Shown: piece by piece, positions 10,301 to 21,689 of the stretch
Position numbering within the stretch: position 1 is the stretch's first letter
How the letters are laid out: the number at the start of each line of letters is the position of its first letter
Assembly (NCBI GenBank): GCA_030549495.1
Contig: JAUIRK010000993.1
Location: 658,501 to 722,500 of the forward strand
Direction: 5' to 3'
Length of the DNA: 64,000 nucleotides
Source: Nectonema munidae
Taxonomy: Eukaryota > Nematomorpha > Nectonematoida > Nectonematidae
Made by a program: the position numbers and the translations under genes
Notes under the pieces: model-generated
Databases searched by the model: none
What the model saw: only the letters and a program-made list of their open reading frames with translations
Told to the model about the DNA's origin: nothing

Positions 10301-11204
10301 TTAAAATAAATTTTTCTGATATAATATCTTTCTTTTACAGCTTTTATAAACAACTTGAATGACTTTGATTGCCCTTTCTGCGCATTGGTTGCTTCTTGAA
10401 ATGTTTAATTTTGAACTTTCTTTTTTCCAATGATTTTTTAAAGACGAAATAGCTTTTTCATATGGCTTTAATATTTCCAACAAATTTCCAAAGTTACTTT
10501 CTTTATACTTTTGATCATTAAACCAAAATTTCTCCCAATCATAGCAAATGAAGCGACAAACATTAACTAAAGAGTTTCTCCATTTGGGTAGAAGAATATA
10601 ATCAAGATTTGTTAAAATTGGTGTTGAGTTCCATCTTGCTCTACTAATATTGGGAAGTTTGAAAAATTTAACTTGTGGGAAACATCCATTTGTTTCAAAG
10701 TACTTTGAAAACTTGTGTTTAAATGGAACAAAAATTTCATATCATCTCTTCCTACTGTTCTTTCATAAATTTTTTCTTCACCATTTTTAAAATTTAAAAT
10801 CAACTTATAATTTTTAACAAGTTCTTGAATAAATGGATACTCAATGTTAGGGGAAGTGTTGTTTTCTTTTAAACTTTGATTCATCACTAAATAGAGTATT
10901 CGGTCAAGTATGTGATGCTGGCAACTTATATATTGTGGTTCTTCTAATTTTCTTCAAACATTCTTTGTTGACTGCTGCATTTTTTTCCAGTGTTGACATT
11001 TGTAGCATCACTGATTATCATTTTTAATGATTTCCAAAGCATATATTCATCAATTGTGTTAGCAATAAAGTTTGCAATCCTTTGAGCTTTTCCATCGACT
11101 AATACTGCAGCATTTATTCTGATTTCTCTTAATTCATTTTTTGCACAACAACTTGGATTTCATCCACATTAATTTTTTTCCATCAGAATGTACACACCAA
11201 TATT
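10301..11204 (-). pseudogene. Outer hAT transposase, C-terminal half
   Basis: Directly after the nested insertion the minus strand continues CVHSDGKKI and INAAVLVDGKAQRIANFIAN. It then gives LWKSLKMIISDATNVNTG, which holds the acidic D and NTG motif characteristic of this family. Later parts read FIQELVKNYKLI, GRDDMKFLFHLN and, near the end, RSNQCAERAIKVIQVVYKSC. Frame changes separate the blocks. The matching blocks of the nested copy (FIEELTKDYEYL, WRDDFKFLYEL, NAERAIKIM) support the assignment. Confidence 0.8.
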
Positions 11205-12927
11205 AGGGTAATTACAAAAATTTTTTTAATGAAACTACTTTCAAAGAAGGAACTTTTATCCACATTTAACAAATATAAGATTCATTTTTGCTTTCTCGAA
11301 AAAAAATTCCACCCTTTTTTTAAAATAAATTTTAGAAAAGAGAAAATTTCCCCCATTTTAAAGAATTAAATTTATATTAGTCTTTTTAACTTTATTTATA
11401 AGAAATTAAATAAATAACACAAAAGAAAAAATTAAAAATTGTTTTTTGCTAGAAACTTTAAGTTTTGGTCAATCATCAAAACTTTAAGTTCCATGCAATT
11501 CTTCCATAATTTTAATGGCCCGCTCTGCATTTTGTTTAGACCTCGGGATATCAATTTTCGACTTCTCAAGATTAATGCTTTTAAACAATTGATTGCTTTT
11601 GCATTCTATAATTTGTAAACTTTAACAAACTACTAAAAGTGTTTTTGTAGTGTTGATTTGAAACCAACCTCCCCACTCATAACAAATAAAATCACACCTT
11701 TCAAACATCTTGTTTTCCTCCAGAAGAAAAAAGCATAACAACGTACTTGTCGTGTGTTTACCGGGTTGATTTACGTTTGGAAGTTTTTAGGTATTTTACC
11801 AACTTAAAGTTTGTGGTGACGATAAGCCTGTCAAAGTTCATACAAAAACTTAAAATCGTCCCGCCATCCTGGATTTTCACCTGTCTCTTCGACATCTTCT
11901 TTTTCCGTATTTTGATATTTGTTTTTCAAATATTCATAATCTTTAGTTAATTCTTCAATAAAAAGAAAGCAAAGTTGTGGTTTACTTGTATTTTCTGGAA
12001 TGAAAAAGTTTATTACATATTTGAGTAGCAAATCAAGAATATGGTGCTGACAGCCAATGTACTGTGGCTTCTCAAACCCTTTGTGCACTATGTCATCTTG
12101 AATTCGTTTAACAATGCCATTTAAACGACCTGTGTCGCTAATTATCATGCTAATATTTTTCCAGGCATTAAATTCATCAATTAACTTATGAAGTTCATGA
12201 TGTATAGCTTTTGCTGTGCCGTCAAGACATTTCAAAACACCAAGTTTAATTTCTGTCACAACGTTTTTGAGTAAAACAATTTGATATTCCTCGCCAGCTA
12301 GCTTTTTACCATCAAAGTGAAGACAAAAATGTTCATCATTTTGTAATTTTTTAAATATTTTTATCTTTGCTTCTCTTCCACTTTGAATAACTTTTTTCCA
12401 AATACCTGACTGGCTAGGAACATCAACATTATATCCCTGCTCAGAAATTGTTTCAAGAATTGATTTAGTTTTTTTCTTATAAGTGCGCTAGAAAAATGAG
12501 GAAAGTTCATTACTTCTTTCCAAAGCAGTTCAATATCTGTAATCATAATATTCACTCTATCTAGACGTAGCTTTGTACAATTAAATAAAAAAAGAAAATT
12601 ACCAAGAACTTGACGATTTGTTGGAATTCGGGAGAGATGTGAAATTTTTTCAATAAAAGGAATTTTTTGATCTCTCTTTATTTTACATAGACTTGATAAG
12701 TTTCTTTTCCATGTATTCCTGTTTTTTTTCTACACTTTTATAAGAATTTTTAGACGCCATTTTTATAAATGAGAACGAAAAAAAAATATAAACTAGAAAA
12801 GTGTTCTATTATAAAAATTAACAAATTTTTAAAGCATGTATTTTTAAATTTAAAAATAGGGGGAGGTTCCACTATTAAAAAGGGTTTGGGTTTTTTATTT
12901 TAAAATTTTTAATTTAGTAATCACCCT
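11205..12927 (-). mobile_element. Nested, internally deleted hAT element of the same family
   Basis: The ends AGGGTAATTAC (11205) and GTAATCACCCT (ending 12927) are inverted repeats flanked by a 7-bp duplication, CAATATT, at 11198-11204 and 12928-12934. hAT duplications are normally 8 bp, so one base may have changed. At 1723 bp it is shorter than its host because the transposase lacks about 140 residues that the outer copy has. The insertion lies within the outer transposase coding region. Confidence 0.88.
11480..12772 (-). pseudogene. Transposase of the nested hAT element
   Basis: It starts MASKNSYKSVEKKQEYMEKK near 12772 and, after frame changes, reads IPFIEKISHLSRIPTNRQVL and VNIMITDIELLWKEVMNFPH. 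A direct join then runs from KKLNQFLKQ to EQGYNVDVPSQSGIWKKV, where the outer copy has some 140 extra residues. Next come FDGKKLAGEEYQIVLLK, AWKNISMIISDTG (acidic motif) and EKPQYIGCQHHILDLLLKY with the C--H pair typical of hAT-like enzymes. The end is IPRSKQNAERAIKIMEE. The stretch after SDTG lacks the NTG present in the outer copy. Confidence 0.8.
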
Positions 12928-12934
12928 CAATATT

Positions 12935-13692
12935 CTTTAAATAAGGTTTCTATCATTTTTTTTATTTCAGCTCCTTTTCTTCTAACAGCTTTGTATATTG
13001 CTGGTTGAGTAGGAATGGGAATCGGTATACCTTGATCTGCAATATGCAAACTTTGGCAGCTTTGCTAGTTGATAAACAATTATGTGTTACTAATTTAGCA
13101 GCTAAACAGGTTTTACTATATTTTTTGGATGGAAATTTTTCTTCTTCACTTTGCAACTCACAAGAAGATTCAGAATCATCAACCGTGATTTTCCTTACTC
13201 TTTTTGATGGATGAATAAAACTTGCTTTAGCTAACTGACTATTTGAGTATCCTTGCTTGCCTTTAGTGTCAAGTTGTAGTTGATAAATTTTTTTATCTTC
13301 TGAACAAAGCCAAACACCTTTTGGTTGAGTGATATCAAATACTTCATTGAAGCAATCTAATTTTTGTTTTTTTTAACAATTTGATATAAAGTTATCAACT
13401 TATCTAACTTAAACAAAATTGCTTGATCTGATAAGTGTGGGAAGTTCAATTTCTCTTTCCATAAGCTTATAATTTCATTTTTTATCACGTTGATTCTTTC
13501 TTTTTTGCTTTAATTGTTTTGGCAAGAAAACGAAAACGACCTATAATATGTGTCTTCAATGGTATTCTGGTAAATTCTTTCAAGGAATACAACTTTTTTT
13601 TTGAGAATATTGAAATTTTATCAAGTTTTCTGTCCACTGATCTTTATTTTTTTAATTGCTTTAAAACTTTTTTTGTGTGACATTTTTTTATT
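12935..13692 (-). pseudogene. Outer hAT transposase, N-terminal half
   Basis: From MSHKKSFKAIKKIKDQW near 13692 the minus strand reads, with several breaks, through WLCSEDKKIYQLQLDTKG and SFIHPSKRVRKITVDDSE. It continues HNCLSTSKAAKVC and ADQGIPIPIPTQPAIYKAVR to ETLFKEYW at the junction with the nested element. This is the N-terminal region of a hAT-like transposase family common in invertebrates. The protein resumes at 11204 on the far side of the insertion. Confidence 0.8.
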
Positions 13693-14229
13693 TTCAAATA
13701 TGGAAAATACAGTTCATTTTAATTCTTGAACAAAAAAATTAAAATAAGAAATAAAATAATAAAATAAACTAAATAAAAAAATAAAAATAGTAAGTATAAA
13801 ATTTATAAAAAGTCATTATTTTTGAAAACTTAAATTATATTAAAATTATATATTTATTAATAAAATTTCTAAAAATATCCTGAATTTTTATACATATTTC
13901 GGAAAAATTATATTATTTAAAAATTTTATATTTAAAAAATTTACTTTATATAAAGTTTTTTTATTGTTTTTAGTAGATTTTATATCAAAACTAATTTTGA
14001 TATAAGATATGCTTAACTTTCAGTAAAACTAAACTATACATTGCAATTCATAAAATGACAAAAAAGTCAAATCAAAGACGTGTATGTGTGATCTTTTTTT
14101 TTAAAAAATTCATATAAAGCAGATTTTTATTTATTTAACATAAAAGTTCATAAGCCTACATATCAGGAAAATCAATATTATGAAAAAAATAAAAAGTTAT
14201 AACCCTAGTGTACACATTTCATGTTACTT

Positions 14230-14254
14230 TTTCCCATATATATATATATATATA
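14230..14254. repeat. (TA)n microsatellite
   Basis: Roughly ten TA units lie just outside the right end of the outer hAT element. Confidence 0.85.
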
Positions 14255-14255
14255 C

Positions 14256-15200
14256 AGTCGCATATTTAAAAAATTCTTCGAGTATCACAGTAAAAAATAA
14301 AAACCCTTTTTGAGAGAAAGCATAACTACAAATGTTTTTCCCTAACTTTGTCGTATGCTTGTATGCTATAAGAAACGCATTCTACAGTTTGATTGATTGA
14401 AGTGATATTTTATACAATTCGCTTCCTCTTCCCAATATAAATACTGCATTTTATGGGCTTTTGTATGTGCTTGCAGTAAATAAATCGCTTGTGTAAATAC
14501 TAGTAGGTAAAAAGAATTACATATCAAGAATCCAAAACATCAAATAAAACCATCCTACTTTTTAGGCTCTTTTTCAACTAATCGAAGATGAGGTTTTTGT
14601 TTGCTACATAAAAAAAGACTTGGAAGTGGTTCAGGTATGTCAATTTATTCTTATCTCGGAATTTTATCTTGAATTTTTATTCATGTTTTTTTTTGCATTT
14701 CTTACTTTTTTGCTCTCACACGACAATTGAGAGGCAATATTTTTGTTGCACGATTCTGAACACTGTAAAATACAATAATAAAAATACAAAAATGGTGAAA
14801 GAAGATTCTTTTTGAAGCCCCTCCGTAACTCACTTTTGAATCTATTAAAAAAATACTATCACACTTCGAAGGAACAAATTTTGCATGAATGTACATTATT
14901 AAATTTGACATATTGCGTAATAGTGAATGGAGTCGTACGGTATTGATGATCGAGTCGTTCTGAGTTCCATTCTTGGTTGTGAATTTGCGATCTGTACAAT
15001 ATGCTTCAATTCAAAACCCAGATTAAAAATGTGAAACTCAAACAGTGTTCAAATGTTGACATTTTGAAAGTCACAGCCTTATAAAGTTGTGACGAATTCA
15101 AAAAAAAGTATTTTTAACCAGTCAAATCGAAGGACACACAATATGGGAAATAACCCGCATATTTAAAGACACTCGCACATATTTATATTTGCACATTCAT
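14256..15200. other. Unassigned sequence
   Basis: I found no convincing coding or RNA feature. The short minus-strand frame at 14702-14911 has no recognisable domain. Confidence 0.4.
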
Positions 15201-15202
15201 AT

Positions 15203-15280
15203 GGTAATGGTAATGGTACCGTAGGGTGTTTTCATCGAAAAGGCACAATTGCGCCGCTTGTATCGAACTATGAGGGCAGT
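15203..15280 (-). repeat. SINE, 3' half only
   Basis: The complement contains GTTCGATACAAGCGGCGCAA and GTGCCTTTTCGATGAAAACA, then a tail of CCATTA repeats. These are the same central and 3' blocks as the fuller SINE at 58286-58440. The tRNA-like head is missing, so this copy is truncated. Confidence 0.75.
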
Positions 15281-15998
15281 GAGATACTCATACACATTTG
15301 TACAAAATATTGGCTCATAGTAGAAATTGATCTTGGTGTCCCTTGTTAGTGTTTTTGCCCTAGAAGGACCCCTAATCCTGGATCTAACATTCTAGCAAAT
15401 AGAATAGTTAACTAGTTATTTATTTACTTTTCTAGTTAATTATTTAAGTATCTAATTGGATTACCAATTACCATATATTATTTATTGTTTAAATTAGCTA
15501 ATCTATGCTCTAATTCATCAATATTTATTACATCTTATTTATCAAATTAAATGCCGTATAGCTCATTAACTTGATACAACAAAAACAAATTCTTATACAA
15601 ATGAAAAAATTTTGTTTACTAGAAAAGAAAAAGTTATATCTATAGCATAAGCAGAGTGTTCAAGTTTGTTTGATATTTTAAAGTCTGCATTTTGTGTTCG
15701 ATGTGTTAGTAGAGTGCCTTTTTTGAAGATAAAATTAAAATGCTCAAAGATCCGACCTATAGACCGGTAGAGTGACGTATTCATATTTTAAGGAAGAGGG
15801 GAAAGGCTTTAAAAAATAATCATTATAACTAGATGACTATTATTATTGAAGATGGACTTTTAAAAGGTTATTCTTATTACATAAAATTTCTAATATATAT
15901 AGATTAGAGATGGAAAAATAACCAATTTCAAATAAACCGCAAGTCAAAAAAATATAAAAATTTCATTTTAAGAAAAGGGCCAAATTTACAGCTTTTTG
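15281..15998. other. Unassigned sequence
   Basis: A+T-rich, with TTAATTA-like runs near 15420-15560. No feature is supported. Confidence 0.4.
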
Positions 15999-16629
15999 CA
16001 GTAGAACCTACGTTTTAGGTACCCTGATTTTACGTTCACTGGATTTTACTTCCTCGCCAAATGATCGATGACGTTCTTTCTTTGTGATTTTATGTATTAA
16101 AGAGTTTATAAAGGTTAATAAATTATTGTCTTTCAGTTTTATTTCACTATGAGTAATTTAAATAACGCTAATTAGATCGCAAAACTAAAAAATAAAAAAA
16201 AAGAAATCTTCAAAACAAAAGGCCCTTTTCAGGGCCAACAAATTCGAAAGAGAATGAATAAAGTAGTTTTTCCTTATTTTAAAATTATTTTCCCCTCTGC
16301 ATGCATCATTAAAATAGCAAATTAACCGGCGCCTTTTCCTAGAGCAGACTAAGTTGAGTATAATTGATGAATAATACACATACACTGATATTTTTATTTA
16401 AGACTTTATTATGAAAACAGCTCAACTTCAGGGATGATCATCCAACTTCACTGTAGTAGTCTTCTTTAGCTGTCATAGTCCCTCACGTCGTACACGGTAT
16501 GACCATTTGTGATCCAGGCTAGGATTTTCGTGTTGTATGTCAATTTAAAGGTCAACCTGGATTTTACGAATCCTACGTTTTACGTCCACCGTTCGGTCCC
16601 GTGCCGTACGTAAAACATAGGTTCTAGTG
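15999..16629. mobile_element. Pogo/Tigger-like MITE
   Basis: The left end CAGTAGAACCTACGTTTTAG and the complement of the right end, CACTAGAACCTATGTTTTAC, form imperfect terminal inverted repeats. CAGTAGAACCT resembles pogo/Tigger termini. The 631-bp interior encodes nothing recognisable. The TA duplication is clear only on the right (16630-16631). Confidence 0.7.
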
Positions 16630-16639
16630 TATAATGTAT

Positions 16640-16860
16640 CCCTTTTTAAAATTCTATTTTGTCATTTTGCAATTCTATTGTGGCCTTTTGGAAATTCTAT
16701 TTCAAACAATACTCTATTATTTAGACAAAGTTGCAAATAGTTAAAATAGAATTTCAAAAAGGCAAAATAAAATTGCAAAATGACAAAATAGATTTGCAAA
16801 ACGACAAATTAGAATTGCAAAAAGGCAAAATAGAATTGCAAAAGGACAAAAATGGAACTA
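16640..16860. repeat. 21-22-bp degenerate repeat, converging orientations
   Basis: Units of the form AAAATAGAATTGCAAAAAGG + CA repeat along 16760-16850, and their complements (ATTCTATTTTGTCATTTTGC) occupy 16645-16720. The same unit reappears at about 49745-49830 and 51530-51720. Confidence 0.75.
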
Positions 16861-17109
16861 AAATTGGTATACACTCCACTCAACAGTTCGTTTCGTCAAC
16901 ATAATCTTATTTCTTCCTTTTATCTTGTCCATATCATCAGTGCTTTCTTTTCTCATTCTTTTTACGCGTGTCTTCTCCACTTTTCCATGATAATCTTATT
17001 TAATCTCTTTTCCTGATTCCCATAGGGGACATAAATATATTACGTAACGCAAATTTTGGAAATTTTAATTTCCCTTTCTTCCCATACAATGCATGATGAG
17101 TATAACATT

Positions 17110-17680
17110 TGCAGTCCAACGCTGATTTGACTATTTAAATGTGATCCTCAATTTGCATAATAGCTGACAAGTGTTCGGCCAATTTCTAAATAGGCCTTAA
17201 CCCATTAACGACCAATGTTCCTATTTTGGAACATAAGTAATTTCATCTTCGTCTGCTTTTTTCAATGATTTTGAATATAAATCGTCTGCGTTTTTTTAGA
17301 TATCGTCTGCTTTGCTTGGTCTTAAATGGGTTAAGTACCATAGAAATCAGACGATATCTTAAAAAAACGCAGACGATTTATATTCAAAGTCATTGAAAAA
17401 AGCAGACCAAAATGAAATTACTTATGTTCCCAAATGGGAGCATTGGAACTTAATGGGTTAATGTGTAAAATTTCCTCTTGTCTTCGTTAGGATTAGTGTG
17501 GAATTGGCATTAGTATTAGAGAAAGTGCTAGTTTTCGTTTTAAGGTTAAGTTTAGTGTTGGCGCAATCGCACATACATACATACATACATTTACATATAC
17601 ATTTTGAAACTAATTTTCCTATTTATTTGTATTAATACACGCCTGACACGAAAAAACATTTAGGCATATGAAATTGATTG
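17110..17680 (+). repeat. Dispersed repeat, copy interrupted by a TTAA MITE
   Basis: The flanks of the MITE match 54945-55215. Shared blocks include GCTGACAAGTG, GGCCTTAA, the CATACATACATTTACATAT region, CCTATTTAT-TGTATTAAT and CTGACACGAA. The family is not recognised. A (CATA)n microsatellite lies at 17572-17590. Confidence 0.8.
17197..17461. mobile_element. TTAA-flanked MITE with long inverted arms
   Basis: The arms of about 110 bp start TTAACCCATTAACGACCA and are roughly 90% complementary, so the element could fold almost completely. The outer TTAA on each side (17197-17200, 17458-17461) matches a single TTAA in the empty homologous site at 55025-55028. TTAA targeting and CCC termini fit piggyBac or Kolobok superfamilies. 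The arms carry GTCTGC motifs. Confidence 0.92.
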
Positions 17681-17940
17681 ATTTCTTTGTTACATATTTA
17701 CACCATCGGCCCGTAACACTTTTAAAATTTCAATAATAAATTTTACTTAGAAAGTTTACAATTTTTTACGATGCCTCCTACTCCTCACTTAAGATTGCAT
17801 AACCCTGTCCAACAACCCTTCCACATTTACTAAAGCGGTACGTATAATATCTATGTCGTCCCCATATCATTTCTATTATCTCCGTGTTTGTTAATGAGAT
17901 TATTTGATATTCCTTGCATCTGTCTCCCAAGATTAAAGTA

Positions 17941-18078
17941 TCATGGATTGTCTTCATCAAGAAGGCACACTTGTATATCTTTGCATTCAACTATTAGCAA
18001 GTAATGACTGCTGATACTGAGTTCGAACACAAGACCTTGTAATATCAAAGCGATGCATTTAGCCAAACTTACGCCTCA
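17941..18078 (-). repeat. tRNA-derived SINE
   Basis: On the complement an A-box-like TTTGGCTAAATGCATCG is followed by a B box, GTGTTCGAACTC (18019-18030), then GTGTGCCTTCTTGATGAAGA, the conserved central block of the family seen at 58399-58415. Confidence 0.7.
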
Positions 18079-18099
18079 TATTTGTTGCTTCTCTTATTT

Positions 18100-18910
18100 G
18101 TAGTATTCTTTTGAATACAATCTTTTATCTTCTTTTAACATTAAATTCATTATATTTTTCTTCTTTTTCACATCACGGCAAAAATCCACTGTTGCAATTA
18201 AAAAAAATTATATTGCCGTTTTTCCTTTTTTTTAATATATTATTTCTGAATTTTTTTTAAAATATCACTAAAGCAAAAATTTCAAGAATAAGTATATGCG
18301 AATCAGTGCAATTCATTTACCACTATATAATACTATTTTCCCATCTTTGCGTAGTCACTTTTGGATGATGTTCAAGTTGAGTATGGAAAAGTGGTAGGGA
18401 AGCCCGTGAAGATCAACCTTGTACAAGATTATTTCCTTTCTGAAAGCTGGTACTTCCCTTCTATACTTCTTTCCTTTTAACAGCCTTCCTGACAACTTGT
18501 GTTCAACAACTTTTGTTCGGGGATTATCTGTGGTGTGTTGTAAAACAAATTTTAGCAACCAGAACTGGTTGTATCTATATGTAACAATTGGAACTAGAGC
18601 TGGAACCACTCAAATAAAAAGGCATGACCGGATAAAATTCTCCATATCGCAAAATCCGTCATAATAAAATCCCTCAGGGATAACTTTTTTTGAATTATTT
18701 TGACAACAAAGAAACTTCATTGAATATACGTAACATTTATTTTTAAACCCTAAATTAAAAACAGCCCCTCTAAACAAATCTAAATAATCTTCTTATTGAT
18801 ACTTTTGTTGAATTGATAAAAAAATTGTATATTAAATTTTAAAATTTTCGATTTTTCAGGCCTTTCAAACGGTCTCAAAATTATTACTTCCCATATATCA
18901 ACAAATATAC
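18100..18910. other. Mostly unassigned; open minus frame at 18355-18609
   Basis: The 84-codon minus frame (DNPRTKVVEHKLSGRLLKGK) looks somewhat coding but has no domain I recognise and no splice context. Bases 18830-18900 share a block (TTTTTCAGGCCTTTCAAACG) with 38610-38665, so part of this is a dispersed repeat. Confidence 0.4.
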
Positions 18911-18913
18911 AAG

Positions 18914-18975
18914 TACTAGCCGGTCCCGTTGTCTTTCGAGCGAAGCGATCCCCTAAACTACGGTACCGGCTAGTA
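18914..18975. repeat. Perfectly stemmed short hairpin
   Basis: Arms TACTAGCCGGTCCCGT and ACGGTACCGGCTAGTA pair almost fully around a loop containing CTTTCGAGCGAAGCGA. Related GC-rich pieces (CGGTTCCGTGGTCGTTTC, TTTCGAGCGGAGC) occur at 37787-37806 and 41034-41050. Confidence 0.8.
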
Positions 18976-18979
18976 TATA

Positions 18980-20750
18980 TATATCGCCTCTCCGAGTCCT
19001 CTTATCTAAAACAGGGAATACTCTTTTTCCCTTTGAATAATTTTCTATTATTTTTTGAGCATTTAAACAAAAAAATTCTATCGTAAATCATTTCTTTTGA
19101 TATCCATGTCTCTACTATTTTTATTTTTTATCATGCAATTATATTCAAGGGTACAACTTGACTACAATTTTTCAACAAAAATAATGCCGTAAATGAGTAT
19201 AAAATTTACTCATTTTATTATTTCTTTTTCCACTTTAAGAAAGAAAGTGCTCATTATTTATTGTCTTTGCTTCCAGCTGAACTAAATTTTCTCTAACTAG
19301 CTGCACTAGTAGCCATAACAAAATATCCTTTTCAACGATCTTTCAAAGAGATACAAACATTTTGATTGAGATTTATACAAATCAAGTACTATATCATTGC
19401 ATGTATCTAAAAATTATTCATCCGCTCCGTGTAGGAGCCTTTATTAAAATTCTTTTTCTAGTATACAATGTGACTTTGAACATTTCTTTTGTTCCTGCCA
19501 ATGTTGGAGAGTCGTAATCATTAAATTTTACATATCCCATATTACAAGAATCTAATTGAAAGAAGAAGAAATTTATTTACAAGTTCAAATAAGAATAGCT
19601 TTTGGTTATAATATCACAAATGATAGGCTTGAAAGATCACTGGACAATGATGGGTAGGCAAAAGGACGAGTCCACTTAGATGCTCTACCAAATATAATAT
19701 TGATGATTCATTTGTTTAAATGTTTGTATTTGGATATAAATAAACGAGAAATCCATAATTATGAATAATATGTGTGTGGTTAAAAAATATATAAAACAAT
19801 AATTACATTAAATTACGCCTTGAACTACCAAACTTGGACTATAACGATTTCTTCCAGACTTAGTATGTTCTATAGTATATAGATTGCTTTGAAGATTGAA
19901 GTTTAAATAATGGGAATAGCCATTCATGGTTTCAATTTACTTAAAACCACTTTAGTTTCGAAGAGCATTGTCAAGTTCTAAAATAAAGATGTAATAATAT
20001 AAACAAACAATATAAGCGAAGATGAATGCATATCAATTAAAACTAATTAATTTTTTTATATCAGAATACAGTTCATAATAATAAAAGAATACGCGCCAAA
20101 TTTTTTTGAATATTGCGATTCGCATTCGGTTATCTGTAGATTGGAATCAGAGTTGGATTTTTGTAAGCACTTAGAGTGGGAGGTGGATGTACCCGCTGAC
20201 TCTGTAACAACCGTGCGTTCTGCTTACAAGAATAACGTTTGAAAGTTTTAAAAACTTTTCTTATTTAGCTTAATTTATTTTCAGTTGTGGAGGCGTAGAA
20301 GTCGGTATAAAAAATCAAAAAATCAAATGTTCAAATACTCTGGAGAAAAGATTGAAAAATGCGTTTCATCTCGTAAGAACTTTTCATACTCTCCTCCTTT
20401 TTATACTCTTTCTTTTCCATGTTTGACCCTTTAGCGCAAGAAGTGAAGGACAAAATCTATGAACAGGTGTCGTAAAAATTTCGAATTAACAAAAGCTCTG
20501 ATCAAGAAATCCACTTCAACAAAAGTCCATATCTAATCATATATAACCCTGAGCTTATAAAAAGAGCATATATGTATACATCTCAAGGGAGTTCTAGCTA
20601 GGGGGTCAAAACTGATTTCAGCGAGGAGCGGCTAAGCTCGGCCCCCTATAGCACTCCAATTAACGGTCCTCATTGAGATAAGCCTCAAAGTTAAATTTTT
20701 AACAAATATCCGTAAAGGAATTTTGAGGAGTATTTTAAAAATAGGAAAAT
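18980..20750. other. Unassigned, probably intergenic
   Basis: No domain, RNA gene or terminal repeat was recognised. A short inverted piece with CTAGGGGG and CCCCCTATAG at about 20600-20652 may be a tiny repeat relic. Confidence 0.4.
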
Positions 20751-20754
20751 CATA

Positions 20755-20899
20755 TTAACCCGTTAACGACCAGAATAATCAGACGATATCTAATGTAAAG
20801 CAGAAGATTTGCATTAAAGACCTTTCTATAAACGCAGACGATTTTATTTTTGTAAAGTCGACTATAGTCGACATTAGGCGTTAACCGTTAACGGGTTAA
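20755..20899. mobile_element. TTAA-flanked MITE, second copy type
   Basis: Bounded by TTAACCCGTTAACGACCAGA and CCGTTAACGGGTTAA, it carries CAGACGATATCTAA and CGCAGACGATT as in 17197-17461. A self-complementary GTCGACTATAGTCGAC lies inside. A decayed relative is at 54391-54528. Confidence 0.85.
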
Positions 20900-20997
20900 G
20901 TCAAAAAACAATAAAAATGAAGTATTTCATGTGTTATGGAGTGGTATTTATATAAAATATATAATTTGGATTCAATTTTGTTAGCCGGATATCTGCC

Positions 20998-21304
20998 ACT
21001 GTCCTCATATGAGGACACAAAGATATATTTTTTAAAGTAAAAAAAATCAAAATAAAAACTTCAAATTTCCGTTTGAACACTTTTTTAATCCAACAAAAAT
21101 GCCATCCCCTTACTAATCATATTTTTAGTTGTGTAATTAATTTTTTTTTGAAATTTCTATAGTTCTAGTCCTGTTATTTCTAATAAAAATGGGAAAAAAA
21201 ATTTTTTAACAACTTTTTTATTTTTTCAATTAATAAACACTTCAAATTAAAGGCTTAACAAAAAAATTCTTTTAGTTTATCAATGTCCTCATATGATGAC
21301 ACTG
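20998..21304. mobile_element. Putative MITE with palindromic ends
   Basis: The left end holds the perfect 18-bp palindrome TGTCCTCATATGAGGACA (21000-21017). The right end holds TGTCCTCATATGATGACA (21284-21301), followed by CTGGG. As terminal repeats they read CCACTGTCCTCAT and, complemented, CCAGTGTCATCAT. I could not find a clear target duplication. Confidence 0.6.
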
Positions 21305-21689
21305 GGAAAATAAGCTAAAAAGGGTGAGATCGATTTAGAGCCGATTTTTACATATTTACTTCCAAGGATTGTAAAAAACAACTTTATCAATTAATTAGTT
21401 AAACATAGATATGCATATAATAGTTGCTTGAATTCAGGGGCGCACATCCTCAAAATTATTGGGGGGGGGGGGGGGATGACATTTTTTTCTTGCAACTTTC
21501 AAAATTAGTGGTTTGGAAATACCACGGGAGACCAAATATTTAAGCAATCCTTTAAAATAGAGTGTATTCAGCGCATACCTAAAGTCCTAAATTTATGAGA
21601 CTACTTTATATTTTTTTTTACAAAATTGGTGAATTTAAATACTATACTTCCAGCGAAAATATTTTAATTAAATTTGCATATCGAATATA

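Larger units (their letters stand above)
10101..14207 (-). mobile_element. 4.1-kb hAT-type DNA transposon (outer element)
   Basis: The ends TAGGGTTATAACTTTTT (from 10101) and its complement (ending 14207) form the terminal inverted repeats. The exact 8-bp duplication GTGTACAC flanks them at 10093-10100 and 14208-14215. The element encodes a minus-strand transposase in two halves, separated by a nested insertion of the same family at 11205-12927. The duplicated target is itself a perfect palindrome. The coding region carries several breaks, so the copy is inactive, but the boundaries are very clear. Confidence 0.93.

Noticed and set aside
18355-18664. Host gene on either strand
   Set aside because: Open frames overlap on both strands with no domain or splice evidence, so they remain unassigned.
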